Source: Marinobacterium mangrovicola (GTDB lineage Bacteria > Pseudomonadota > Gammaproteobacteria > Pseudomonadales > Balneatricaceae). Taken from it: a DNA stretch of 64,000 bases. How positions within the stretch are numbered: the stretch's first letter is position 1; each line of letters starts with the position of its first letter. Position numbers and translations under genes: made by a program. The stretch covers positions 600,580 through 664,579 of the forward strand of contig NZ_SMFU01000009.1 in assembly GCF_004339595.1 (NCBI RefSeq). The letters run 5' to 3'. Shown in pieces: positions 9,969 to 18,189 of this stretch. Below the pieces are notes generated by a model that saw only the letters and a list, made by a program, of their open reading frames with translations, made no database searches and was not told the DNA's origin.

Positions 9969-11270
9969 TTAGGTCAGGACTACAGATTTTGGCAGGATCA
10001 CCACGCACTCCAGGCCACCATCGGGATGGTTGCTGAGACTCAGGCTACCGCCAAGCCGCTCAACCGCCCGCCGGGTGATACTGAGGCCCAGACCGTACCC
10101 CTCGCAATCACCGCCGCCACGGACAAACGGATCGGTCATGCGTGCCAGCAGGTCCTCACTGACACCTGGCCCCCGATCTCTCACCCACAGTCTTACACCC
10201 TCCGCGACCCGGGCTGCCCGGATCTCCAGCAACGTATCCGCATCGGTGTATTTCAGTGCATTGCTGACCAGGTTGGCGAGTGCGCCGCGCAACAGCTCAT
10301 CGTTCAGCGCCAGACGCAGTGCAGGCGGATTCACACTGACCTGGATAGGCCGCTCCGGCTGGGTAAAGTCCACATCGGCACGCAGCTCATCGAACAGCTC
10401 CTGTAACACAAAAGGCTCGCCACCAGGCTCAACCTGATCAAGCCGCGACAGGGAAAGTATCTTGTCGATCAGACCGTCCAGCTTCTCACACTCCCGGTTG
10501 ATGCGGCTGGCGGTGGGGTCATCTTCACCGAGCCTCTGCTCGGCAAGGCCTGCCGCGACCTGCAATCGCGCCAGAGGTGCCCGCAGCTCATGGGAGACGT
10601 CCTGCAGCAGGCGCTGCTGAGCGGTCAACGTATCCTCGACGTAGCCCGCCATGGCATTGAACTCCCGCGACAGCTCGCCGATCTCATCGCGGCGCTGGCT
10701 CAGCCGGGTGCTCGCCCGGGTGCTCAGATTTTGATTGTGATAAAGATCCTTGGCGTGGGCACGCAGCTGGTTGATCGGCCGAACAATCAGCCAGGAGAGG
10801 AACAACGCCGCAACGGCTGATACCAGCAGCACGATCACCGCCTGTACCGACACCAGAAAACCCAGAATCTTTTTCAGATACAAGCCAGTGCGGGGGGCAT
10901 GCACGACCACCCTCAACGGCTCTCCCTGTAGGCCCTCCATAGCGAAGCTGAGCGCGCTCGACTCACGGGGAGGTCTGCGATCCGGCCCCTGCAACTGCAC
11001 ACCACTCTCGGCGTCGAATATCCACAGCGGAATCATCCGTCGGTGGCCATCATGATCGTCCTCGTCATCATCATGATGCCGACGATCACCCCGGTCCTCC
11101 CACTCCAGCATCAGCCGCGCCTGCCCCAGCGCCCGGGTTTCCAGCAGCTCTTTGTTCTGGCGCTCCTCGGCTATATTCAAGATACCGATCACAGCCAGGC
11201 CGGTACCCGCCGCACTGATCAGCCAGATGACCAGGAAGATTTTCCAGAACAGTTTACGATGCCAGCTCAT
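9969..11270 (-). CDS. cpxA: Sensor histidine kinase, CpxA-like
   Basis: The 433-residue protein has a membrane helix at about 8-30, a short periplasmic region, a second helix near 138-162, a HAMP domain (WLIVRPINQLRAHAKDL), a dimerisation/phosphoacceptor box DVSHELRAPLARLQVA, and an HATPase_c domain with NLVSNALKYT, DRGPGV and GYGLGLSI. The periplasmic part holds an unusual Asp/His-rich run (residues 65-76, HHDDDEDDHDGH). Its start overlaps the end of the response regulator by 4 bases, so the pair is one operon. The CpxA name rests on architecture and on the CpxR box nearby. Confidence 0.85.
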   Translation of the reverse strand: MSWHRKLFWKIFLVIWLISAAGTGLAVIGILNIAEERQNKELLETRALGQARLMLEWEDRGDRRHHDDDEDDHDGHRRMIPLWIFDAESGVQLQGPDRRPPRESSALSFAMEGLQGEPLRVVVHAPRTGLYLKKILGFLVSVQAVIVLLVSAVAALFLSWLIVRPINQLRAHAKDLYHNQNLSTRASTRLSQRRDEIGELSREFNAMAGYVEDTLTAQQRLLQDVSHELRAPLARLQVAAGLAEQRLGEDDPTASRINRECEKLDGLIDKILSLSRLDQVEPGGEPFVLQELFDELRADVDFTQPERPIQVSVNPPALRLALNDELLRGALANLVSNALKYTDADTLLEIRAARVAEGVRLWVRDRGPGVSEDLLARMTDPFVRGGGDCEGYGLGLSITRRAVERLGGSLSLSNHPDGGLECVVILPKSVVLT

Positions 11271-11986
11271 GCCTTACCCTTGAGGAATTGATAACCCTGG
11301 CCACGCACCGTCTTGATCAGCTCCTGCTCAGGTCCCAATAACGCAGCCAGCTTCTGCCGTACCCGGCTCACATGTACATCCAGCGCCCGGTCATAGGCGG
11401 TGAGTTTGCGGTGCAGCACCAGCTCGGTGAGCTGCTCCTTGCTCATCACCGTGCCGGCGCTGTTCATCAGATACGCCAGCACGTTGAACTCGGCACTGGT
11501 CAAATCAACAGACTCGCTGCCGACCAGAATCTCCCGGGCACCGGGATCGAGGCGGATACCAAAGGCTTCCACCGGTTTTTCCGGGAACAGGCTCTTCTGC
11601 ACTGGTTGCTCCTGCAGTGAAGAGCGCCGCAATACCGCACGCACCCGCGCCAGCAGCTCACGGGGGTTACAGGGCTTGCCCAGATAATCGTCAGCGCCCA
11701 TCTCCAGGCCGAGAATACGATCGATCTCATCACCGCGCCCGGTGAGCATGATCACCGGTGTCTGAATCCGCGGGCGCAACTGCTGCAGCAGCTCCAGGCC
11801 GCTGGCACCGGGCATCTGGATATCCAGCACCAACAGATCCCAGTCACTGCCATCGCCCAGCAGCTCCAGCGCCTGTTCGGCGGAATTACAGGCATCCACC
11901 CGATAACCCTCATGGCTCAGGTAGTCTTTCAGCAGATCGCAGAGATCCCGGTCATCATCAATAATCAGCAGCCGCTCGGTACTCAC
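11267..11986 (-). CDS. cpxR: OmpR-family response regulator, CpxR-like
   Basis: The 239-residue protein has a receiver domain with acidic pocket IIDDDRD and phosphoacceptor Asp55 in LLVLDIQMPG, followed by a C-terminal winged helix (about 140-235, with DVHVSRVRQKLAALLGPEQELIKTVRGQGYQF). It pairs with the overlapping histidine kinase. It is transcribed away from the Spy-like gene, and the intergenic space contains a perfect CpxR consensus, so autoregulation and control of the divergent gene are expected. Confidence 0.88.
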   Translation of the reverse strand: MSTERLLIIDDDRDLCDLLKDYLSHEGYRVDACNSAEQALELLGDGSDWDLLVLDIQMPGASGLELLQQLRPRIQTPVIMLTGRGDEIDRILGLEMGADDYLGKPCNPRELLARVRAVLRRSSLQEQPVQKSLFPEKPVEAFGIRLDPGAREILVGSESVDLTSAEFNVLAYLMNSAGTVMSKEQLTELVLHRKLTAYDRALDVHVSRVRQKLAALLGPEQELIKTVRGQGYQFLKGKA

Positions 11987-12048
11987 ACTCGCTCCTTAAA
12001 ACTTCTCATGAGTGCATATTAAGCCGTCAAACCGCCTGCGGGGCGGCC

Positions 12049-12063
12049 TTTACCAAACTTTAC
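12049..12063. promoter_or_regulatory. CpxR box between the regulator and the Spy-like gene
   Basis: TTTACCAAACTTTAC is, on the minus strand, GTAAA-N5-GTAAA, an exact match to the CpxR consensus. It lies 63 bases from the regulator start and about 77 bases from the Spy-like ATG. A possible -10 (CATACT, 12097-12102) for the rightward gene puts the box near -50. Confidence 0.82.
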
Positions 12064-12139
12064 TCCCTGCTAACCCAACTTAGCAGTGACTCCTCGCATA
12101 CTGAGGCCATCAACAAGTGAGAGAGCAAGGAGAAACATC

Positions 12140-12616
12140 ATGCGTAAACTGATTATCGGCGGTATCACCGCAGCCCTGCTGGCCAGCTCCCTGACCGGCG
12201 TAGCCATCGCCCACGAAAGAGGCGAGTACCGCGACCGTATGGCCAGCAAGCTGGGCCTGAGTGAAGAGCAGCAGACCCAGATGAAAGCACTCTGGGATGA
12301 GCAGCGCGAAGCCCGCCAGGAGATGCGTGGCGAAATGCGCGACCACAAGGGTGGCCTGAAAGACCTGGACCCGACCTCTGACACTTACCAGGCCGACGTG
12401 CAGAAGCTGATCGAACAGACCCAGGCTCAGGTGGCAGAGCGTATCCAGCAGCGCGCCGACATGCACGCCAAGATGGCAGAGATCCTGACGCCGGAACAGA
12501 TGCAGCAGTTCCAGGAGATGCGCGCAGAGCGCGGTGGTAAACATGGCGGCGAACACCGCAAAGGTGACTTCAAGGGCCATCATGGCGAACGCGGCGAGCG
12601 TGACTGCGATCGCTAA
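12140..12616 (+). CDS. Periplasmic Spy/CpxP-family protein
   Basis: The 158-residue protein begins MRKLIIGGITAALL after AAGGAGA. Residues 1-24 form a signal peptide (cleavage likely after VAIA). The mature part is helical and charged, with two LTxxQ-like motifs (LSEEQQTQM and LTPEQMQQF) that define the Spy/CpxP family. The last 25 residues are rich in His, Gly and Lys (GGKHGGEH, FKGHHGERG), a possible metal-binding tail. Relatives act as ATP-independent periplasmic chaperones or as CpxA inhibitors. The divergent Cpx-like operon and the CpxR box support membership in that regulon. Confidence 0.88.
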   Translation: MRKLIIGGITAALLASSLTGVAIAHERGEYRDRMASKLGLSEEQQTQMKALWDEQREARQEMRGEMRDHKGGLKDLDPTSDTYQADVQKLIEQTQAQVAERIQQRADMHAKMAEILTPEQMQQFQEMRAERGGKHGGEHRKGDFKGHHGERGERDCDR

Positions 12617-12640
12617 GTAGCCAGATCTGTAGCTAAAGCC

Positions 12641-12669
12641 AAAACGGCCGGTCTTATACCGGCCGTTTT
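12641..12669 (+). terminator. Rho-independent terminator after the Spy-like gene
   Basis: AAACGGCCGG (12642-12651) pairs with CCGGCCGTTT (12659-12668) around TCTTATA; A and T runs on both sides make it usable in either direction. Confidence 0.85.
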
Positions 12670-12709
12670 ACGTTGCCTGGTCGAAAGAGTCCCACCGGAA
12701 TCAACTACT

Positions 12710-12719
12710 GTGCTAGCAC
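12710..12719. promoter_or_regulatory. Candidate operator of the GntR regulator (own promoter)
   Basis: The palindrome GTGCTAGCAC lies about 75 bases upstream of the GntR start; a partial copy, TGCTATCA, follows at 12724-12731. The same TGCTAGCA core occurs in the binding-protein promoter at 19409-19420, which suggests one regulator acts at both. Confidence 0.5.
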
Positions 12720-12792
12720 TTTCTGCTATCATTTGCTGCGCAGTATCCGGAACCCCGTTCCTGTCATTGTTTTATATTGGCTTTATCGATTC

Positions 12793-13488
12793 GTGAGTCG
12801 GCCCGTGACACCCAAGCAACGTGAAATAAACCGTATTATTGAACGCCTTTCCCAGGCGATCGCCCAGCATAAACTCCCGCCCGGTATGCGCCTGGTCGAA
12901 GCGCAGCTGGTCGAGGCTCTGGATGCCAACCGCAACCATGTGCAGGCGGCACTGCAGCGACTGTCGATGCTGCATATCGTTACCATCGAAGCGAACCGTG
13001 GGGCCAGCGTGGCCAAGCCCACTGCGCAGGAAGCGCGCGACGTGTTCGCCGCCCGCAGGGCAGTGGAGCGCGGCATCGTGGAAGCGATCACCCAGGAGAA
13101 GCTGGAGCGTAACCGCGACCGCATCGATGCGCATATGGCGCGGGAAAAGCAGGCCACCGACGGCGAAGACCGTCGCGATATCGTGCGCTCGCTGAGCGAC
13201 TTTCACCTGCTGCTGGCGGAGATTTCCGAGAATACGGTGCTGCGCGAGATCCTGCAGAACCTGATGACGCGCAGCTCGCTGATCGTCAGTCTTTACCAGC
13301 GCAATGACCAACCGCCCTGCCAGCACGATGAACATGGCCAGATCATCGCCGCCCTGGCGAAGGGTGACCGCTCAAGAGCCCATGAGCTGATGATCGAGCA
13401 CCTCAACCACCTTGAGAGCGAGCTGGATCTGTCCAGCTATCAGGCTTCACCTGACAGCCTCCAGACCCTGCTCACAACGGCGGAATAA
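12793..13488 (+). CDS. GntR-family transcriptional regulator (FCD type)
   Basis: I place the start at the GTG at 12793 (231 residues, MSRPVTPKQREINRIIERLSQ). The longer in-frame reading adds an unlikely hydrophobic leader, and a GTG four codons further in is an alternative. The N-terminus is a winged helix-turn-helix (LPPGMRLVEAQLVEALDANRNHVQAALQRL); the C-terminus is a helical FCD ligand domain with SDFHLLLAEISEN and HDEHGQIIAALAKGD supplying the usual metal-binding histidines. It converges on the amidohydrolase gene with a 6-base gap. It is probably the local regulator of the transport cluster; the ligand is unknown. Confidence 0.82.
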   Translation: MSRPVTPKQREINRIIERLSQAIAQHKLPPGMRLVEAQLVEALDANRNHVQAALQRLSMLHIVTIEANRGASVAKPTAQEARDVFAARRAVERGIVEAITQEKLERNRDRIDAHMAREKQATDGEDRRDIVRSLSDFHLLLAEISENTVLREILQNLMTRSSLIVSLYQRNDQPPCQHDEHGQIIAALAKGDRSRAHELMIEHLNHLESELDLSSYQASPDSLQTLLTTAE

Positions 13489-13494
13489 CACCGC

Positions 13495-14733
13495 TTAAAC
13501 GAACCTCTCCGGCCTAAGCAGCTGCGGCTGTGGCCGGGTGAAGGTCTGTTGTCCACCCTTGAAGCCCTGCGTCGGCTGACTCAGGTCACGCACCACTCCC
13601 GCGCGGTTATCCACTGTCAGGGTAATAAAGTCGGCACGGCAGCCCGGTTTGAGGCCATAGCGGTCCAGCCCCAGCAGTCGCGCCGACTCCACCGATACCC
13701 AATCCAGGCAGCGCTCGAAGTCCGCCGGCGTACCCAGCTGGGCCAGGTTGGCAAAGAGATTCGCCTGGCGCACCAGTGACATATCGCCGAACGGCGTGAA
13801 CGGATTGCCGATATTGTTGGTGGAGATAGAGCAGCAAACCCCGGCATCGCTGAGCCGGTGCAGTGGACTCACACCCCGCGGCACCAGATGGTCATGCCCA
13901 CGTCCGTTCAGGTAAAGATCGGTAGCCGGCAGCGCCGTCACCGCGATACCCGCTTTCACCAGGCTGGTGGCGACCTCGGCCAGCCGTGCCGGCGGCAGGG
14001 CCGACAGCTTGGTAGCGTGGCCGATGGTGACCCGCCCCTGCCACTGGCGTCGCAAGCAGACGTCCACCACCGCCGGAATCAGGCTGTTGGCCGGATCCAG
14101 GTCGAAGTCCAGGTGGAAATCCAGATCCAGATCGCGTTCCACCGCAATATCGAACAGGCGCTCGATCTGCGCCACCGGCTCGCTATCGGTATAGGGGCAG
14201 CCGCCCAGCAGATCGGCACCAAGATCCAGCGCTTCAAGCAGCAGCGCCTCGGTGCCGGGATTATTAAACATCCCTTCCTGTGGAAAAACACAGACCTGCA
14301 GGGTGATCGCCCAGCGGTACTCCTGCTTTAGCCGCAGGATCGCCTCCAGCCCCTGCAAGCCGATTACCGGGTCGATCTCCACATGGGTACGCATCCAGGT
14401 AGTACCCTGCAGAATCGCCTTCTCCAGGGTCTCCCGGCCGCGCTGATAGATATCCTCTGGATCGAACGCCTGCTTGGCCTTTGAGGTCTCGCTGATCGCC
14501 TCCTGCAGCGACCCTTCCACCAGACGGCAGCGATCCATGATGCACGCCTTGTCCAGATGTACATGGGTTTCGATCAGGCCCGGCAGCACCAGCTGGCCCT
14601 CCAGATCGAACTCGGCATCAGCCGCACCGTCTTCAGGCGGGGCGATAAAATGGCCACTGGCGTCGACCCAGAGCTCGCTGAGCTGATCAGGGCTTTCTGG
14701 CAGGCGCAGATTGATAAAACGGGTCAGACTCAT
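13495..14733 (-). CDS. Cytosine deaminase-like amidohydrolase with altered active-site residues
   Basis: The 412-residue metal-dependent hydrolase is of the CodA/AtzC-like group: HxH at His57/His59 (ETHVHLDK), TTWMRTHVEIDP, VFPQEGMF, His207 (DFHLDF) and His239 (TIGHATKLS). Aligned by eye with E. coli CodA, the catalytic glutamate of HCDE is Phe210 here, and the metal/catalytic aspartate of GHDD is Asn306 (STNNIGNPF). It may therefore not deaminate cytosine; a different C-N bond or ring hydrolysis is possible. Its ATG overlaps the stop of the ABC fusion gene (ATGA), so it is the last gene of the liv-type operon and probably acts on the imported substrate. Confidence 0.75.
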   Translation of the reverse strand: MSLTRFINLRLPESPDQLSELWVDASGHFIAPPEDGAADAEFDLEGQLVLPGLIETHVHLDKACIMDRCRLVEGSLQEAISETSKAKQAFDPEDIYQRGRETLEKAILQGTTWMRTHVEIDPVIGLQGLEAILRLKQEYRWAITLQVCVFPQEGMFNNPGTEALLLEALDLGADLLGGCPYTDSEPVAQIERLFDIAVERDLDLDFHLDFDLDPANSLIPAVVDVCLRRQWQGRVTIGHATKLSALPPARLAEVATSLVKAGIAVTALPATDLYLNGRGHDHLVPRGVSPLHRLSDAGVCCSISTNNIGNPFTPFGDMSLVRQANLFANLAQLGTPADFERCLDWVSVESARLLGLDRYGLKPGCRADFITLTVDNRAGVVRDLSQPTQGFKGGQQTFTRPQPQLLRPERFV

Positions 14734-17255
14734 GCGGCATCCTCCCCGTCTTTCTCTTTATTTTTTTCTGTATCGCCCTGGCCCAGATAAGCCGCTTCCA
14801 GCGCCTTGTCCTTGCTGAGTTCCTCTGCGCTACCGGCCTTGACGATACGCCCGGTCTCCAGCAGGTAAGCGCGGTCCGCCAGGGTCAGCGCCAGGTTGGC
14901 CATCTGATCCACCAGCAGGATGGTGATGCCTTCGTCACGCAGGCTGGCCAGCACCTCGAACAGCTCACGGATCATGGCCGGTGCCAGACCCAGCGAAGGC
15001 TCATCGAGCAGCAGCAGCGTGGGTTTGGCCATCAGCGCACGGCCGATCGCCACCATCTGCTGCTCACCGCCGGAGAGCAGCCCCGCCGGCTGGTCGATAC
15101 GATCACGCAGTCGGGGGAAGCGCTTAAGCACCGCTTCGACAGCCTCATCTGAACTTTCATCCTCCTTGCGGAAGTCCCGCTGGAAAGCGCCCATCAGCAG
15201 GTTGTCACGCACACTCAGCTCCGGGAACACCTGACGCCCTTCCGGCACCAGCGCCAGCCCCTGGCTGCTGATGCCGCTGGCATCGAGCCTGTCGATGCTC
15301 TCGTTGTTGAGCAGAATACTGCCCTGCACCGGCCGGTGCAGACCTGCCAGCGCACGCATGATGCTGGACTTGCCGGCGCCGTTGGCACCGAGGATCGCCA
15401 CGCATTCACCGGGTTTAACCACCAGGTTCACATCGAACACCACCGGCGCTGCGCCGTAATCGAGCTGCAGATCCTTCACAAACAGGGTGTGATCGGCAGG
15501 TCCTGACCAGGCCTGCTGACGCGGCCGGCCTTCATAATCGGTACCGCCAAGATAAGCCGCTATCACTTGTTGGTTATCGCGAATCTCGGCCGGTGTGCCC
15601 AGCGCGATCGGCTTGCCGGAATCCAGCACCAGTATCGAATCCGACACCGACATCACCAACGGCATATCGTGCTCGACAATAATCACCGCGATACCGAAAC
15701 CGGCGATCGCCTTCAGCAGTTCACCGAGCTGGTCGGTTTCCGAGCGGCTCAGACCCGCTGCGGGTTCATCCAGCAGCAGTACCCGCGGCGCCATCGCCAG
15801 TGCCCTGGCGATCTCCACCAGGCGGCGGTCCACGTGGGGCAGATTGCCGGCAGCGATATCCAGCTCACCGCGATAGCCGGTGAACGCCAGCAGGTTACGC
15901 ACGATATCCCGGGCACGCTTGCTCTCTTGCGCCAACGGATGGCTCAGCTGTCCCTTACGCATGGCGATCAGCAGGTTATCCATCACGCTCAGCTCCTCAA
16001 ACAGCTGCGTGGTCTGGTAGGTTCGCGCTATCCCGGCGCGGGCGATATCCCAGGCGTTGCGTCCGGCCAGCTCAGACTCCAGCTTCACCGAGCCGCTGTC
16101 TGGCGTATAGAAGCCGCTGATCAGGTTCAGCGCCGTGGTTTTACCCGCGCCATTGGGGCCGATAATACTGGTCACCTCCCCTTCAGGAGCGTTGAAGCTG
16201 ACGCCCTGTACCGCTTTAACACCGCCAAAACTGATGCCGATGTTATCCACAGAGAGGCCACCGGCGTAGCCGCGTGACGGGTTCAGGAACGAATCCAGCA
16301 CCCCGGCATCCGCCCGCGCCGGCACCCGTTCGCCCTCTTTGCGGCGTACCCGCGACAGGATCAGTCCGATACAACCGCTCGGCGCCGCCCAAAGCACCGC
16401 CAGCAGGAAACCGGCAAACACCAGCAGGCGATATTCAGCCACGCCGGAGAGCAATTCCGGCAGCAGCACGATCACCGCCGCGCCGATCACCGGTCCAAAC
16501 AGGAAACCGCTGCCGCCAACGATCACCGCCAGCACAAACAGGATCGACTGGGAGAACGGGAAGGTACTCGGGCTGATAAACATCATCAGCGGCCCTATCA
16601 ACGCCCCGGCGCTGCCCGCCATCGCAGCTGACAGTGCAAAGGCCCAGGCCTTGGGCACCATCGGGTTGATGCCGATGGAGCGCGCCGCGGTCTCCGAGCC
16701 CTTGGCGGCCCGCATCGCCTTACCCCAGGGACCCAGAGCGAGTCGCTGGTAAAACCAGAGCCCGGCGACCATCAGCAGTACCGAGGTCAGCGCCAGACCA
16801 GTTTCCGAAGATACAACGCCGAAATTGGGCATAGGCACGCCAATCAGGCCGTTGGAGCCGCCGGTAAGATCCTTCCACTCCATCAGACCGTGATGGACCA
16901 CGAAAGCGAAAGCGATGGTCACCATCGCAAGATAAGGCCCCTGCACCCGCAACGCAGGGATCGCCAGCAGACCGCCGCAAACACCGGCCAGCAACGCGGC
17001 ACTGAGCAGCGCCAGCCCAAAGGGTACACCGGCCATCGTCATCAGCGAGGCGCAGTAGGCGCCGATGGCGTAGAAAGCCACATGGCCAAAGGAGATCTGA
17101 CCACTGAGGCCGATCAGGATATTCAGCCCGGTGGCCACCAGGGCGCTGAGGCAAAACAGCGTCAGCACCAGCAGGCTGTAGCTGTCGACGATAAAACTCA
17201 GACTGGCGCCCAGCAGTGCCACGACCGCCAGTCCTATGGAAGTATTCAGGGTCAT
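14730..17255 (-). CDS. Branched-chain amino acid-type ABC transporter, LivM-LivG-LivF fusion
   Basis: One 841-residue reading frame joins three subunits that are usually separate. Residues of about 1-310 are a LivM permease with roughly ten membrane segments and the GLSGQISFGHVAFYAIGAY motif. About 330-570 is a LivG ATPase (Walker A GPNGAGKTT near 364, Walker B VLLLDEPAAGLS); its signature region reads LPHVDRRLVEIARAL rather than the usual LPYGxQR form. About 588-830 is a LivF ATPase (GANGAGKSS near 621, LLSGGEQQMVAIGRAL, LLLLDEPSLGLAP). No frameshift or internal stop is seen. It follows livH by 6 bases and imports an amino acid-like or small nitrogenous solute at the inner membrane. Confidence 0.9.
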   Translation of the reverse strand: MTLNTSIGLAVVALLGASLSFIVDSYSLLVLTLFCLSALVATGLNILIGLSGQISFGHVAFYAIGAYCASLMTMAGVPFGLALLSAALLAGVCGGLLAIPALRVQGPYLAMVTIAFAFVVHHGLMEWKDLTGGSNGLIGVPMPNFGVVSSETGLALTSVLLMVAGLWFYQRLALGPWGKAMRAAKGSETAARSIGINPMVPKAWAFALSAAMAGSAGALIGPLMMFISPSTFPFSQSILFVLAVIVGGSGFLFGPVIGAAVIVLLPELLSGVAEYRLLVFAGFLLAVLWAAPSGCIGLILSRVRRKEGERVPARADAGVLDSFLNPSRGYAGGLSVDNIGISFGGVKAVQGVSFNAPEGEVTSIIGPNGAGKTTALNLISGFYTPDSGSVKLESELAGRNAWDIARAGIARTYQTTQLFEELSVMDNLLIAMRKGQLSHPLAQESKRARDIVRNLLAFTGYRGELDIAAGNLPHVDRRLVEIARALAMAPRVLLLDEPAAGLSRSETDQLGELLKAIAGFGIAVIIVEHDMPLVMSVSDSILVLDSGKPIALGTPAEIRDNQQVIAAYLGGTDYEGRPRQQAWSGPADHTLFVKDLQLDYGAAPVVFDVNLVVKPGECVAILGANGAGKSSIMRALAGLHRPVQGSILLNNESIDRLDASGISSQGLALVPEGRQVFPELSVRDNLLMGAFQRDFRKEDESSDEAVEAVLKRFPRLRDRIDQPAGLLSGGEQQMVAIGRALMAKPTLLLLDEPSLGLAPAMIRELFEVLASLRDEGITILLVDQMANLALTLADRAYLLETGRIVKAGSAEELSKDKALEAAYLGQGDTEKNKEKDGEDAA

Positions 17256-17261
17256 AACGCG

Positions 17262-18131
17262 TTACACCTTAAGCAGTCGACGTTTACCGAACAGACCGTC
17301 GGGCCGCAGCGCGAGCGCGACAATAACCAGAGAGAAGGTAATGATCTGGGTAAATGCAGAGCCCAGCTGCGCCGTCACCAGCGCCTCGATCACGCCAAAC
17401 AGCAGACCGGCCACCAGCACACCGGGCGCGCTGGCGATACCGCCGAGAATCGCCACGGCGAAAGCCTTCAGACCGAACAGCGTGCCCATATCAGAGGAGA
17501 CGCTGAACAGCGGTGCGATCAGCAGGCCGGCGATGGCCGCCAACACCGTGGATACGGCAAAGGCGATGGAGATCACCCGCGGCACCCGAATCCCCATCAG
17601 CGATGCCGCATCCGGGTTCTGTACCGTGGCCTGCAGCACCTTGCCGAGGCGGGTGTAACGGTTCACCAGCATCAGGGCCGCCGCCAGCAGCAGCCCCATG
17701 GCGGGAATCAGCAACTGCTGGATATACACACCCGAGCCAAATAGCTCGACAGTGCTGGATGCCCAGTCGGAGGGAAACTGGCGCGGCTCCTTGCCGAAGG
17801 TGAACAGCACCAGGTTATCCACAAGGATACCGCCGGCTACCGTCGCCATCAGCCAGCCGTCGGAACCGCGGGAGGCAAAGGGCCGCACCAGAAAGCGCTC
17901 GATCGCCAGTCCATAGATCGCCGCCAGCATCAGCGCGATGGGCACCGCCAGCCAGAGCGGCAGCCCCCAGGTCTGATACAGGGTGAAGCCAAACACGGCT
18001 CCCAGCATCATGGCACTGCCCTGGGCGAAGTTAACCGTGCGGGACACGATAAAGGTAACGTGGAAACCCAGGGCCAGCAGCGCGTACATGCTGCCCAGCC
18101 CCAGGCCCGATATGATCGAGGCACTTATCAT
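17262..18131 (-). CDS. Branched-chain amino acid-type ABC transporter permease LivH
   Basis: The 289-residue integral membrane protein has about eight segments and LivH hallmarks: MISASIISGLGLGSMYALLALGFHVTF and the loop RNxAxGxx-like FAVAILGGIASAPGVLVAGLLFGVIEAL. It pairs with the LivM part of the next gene to form the translocation pore. It lies between the binding-protein gene (58-base gap containing a hairpin) and the permease-ATPase fusion, all leftward. Confidence 0.92.
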   Translation of the reverse strand: MISASIISGLGLGSMYALLALGFHVTFIVSRTVNFAQGSAMMLGAVFGFTLYQTWGLPLWLAVPIALMLAAIYGLAIERFLVRPFASRGSDGWLMATVAGGILVDNLVLFTFGKEPRQFPSDWASSTVELFGSGVYIQQLLIPAMGLLLAAALMLVNRYTRLGKVLQATVQNPDAASLMGIRVPRVISIAFAVSTVLAAIAGLLIAPLFSVSSDMGTLFGLKAFAVAILGGIASAPGVLVAGLLFGVIEALVTAQLGSAFTQIITFSLVIVALALRPDGLFGKRRLLKV

Positions 18132-18146
18132 TGCAGACTCCCGCCA

Positions 18147-18164
18147 CGCCCCTGATCAGGGGCG
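18147..18164 (-). other. Perfect palindrome in the gap between livK-like and livH-like genes
   Basis: CGCCCCTGATCAGGGGCG is a perfect 18-bp palindrome. In the direction of the operon it lacks a U-tract, so it is more likely a stability hairpin protecting the upstream binding-protein message than a full terminator. The T-run lies on the other side (18168-18173). Confidence 0.6.
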
Positions 18165-18189
18165 GGCTTTTTTCTAAATGAGCTTTTTA

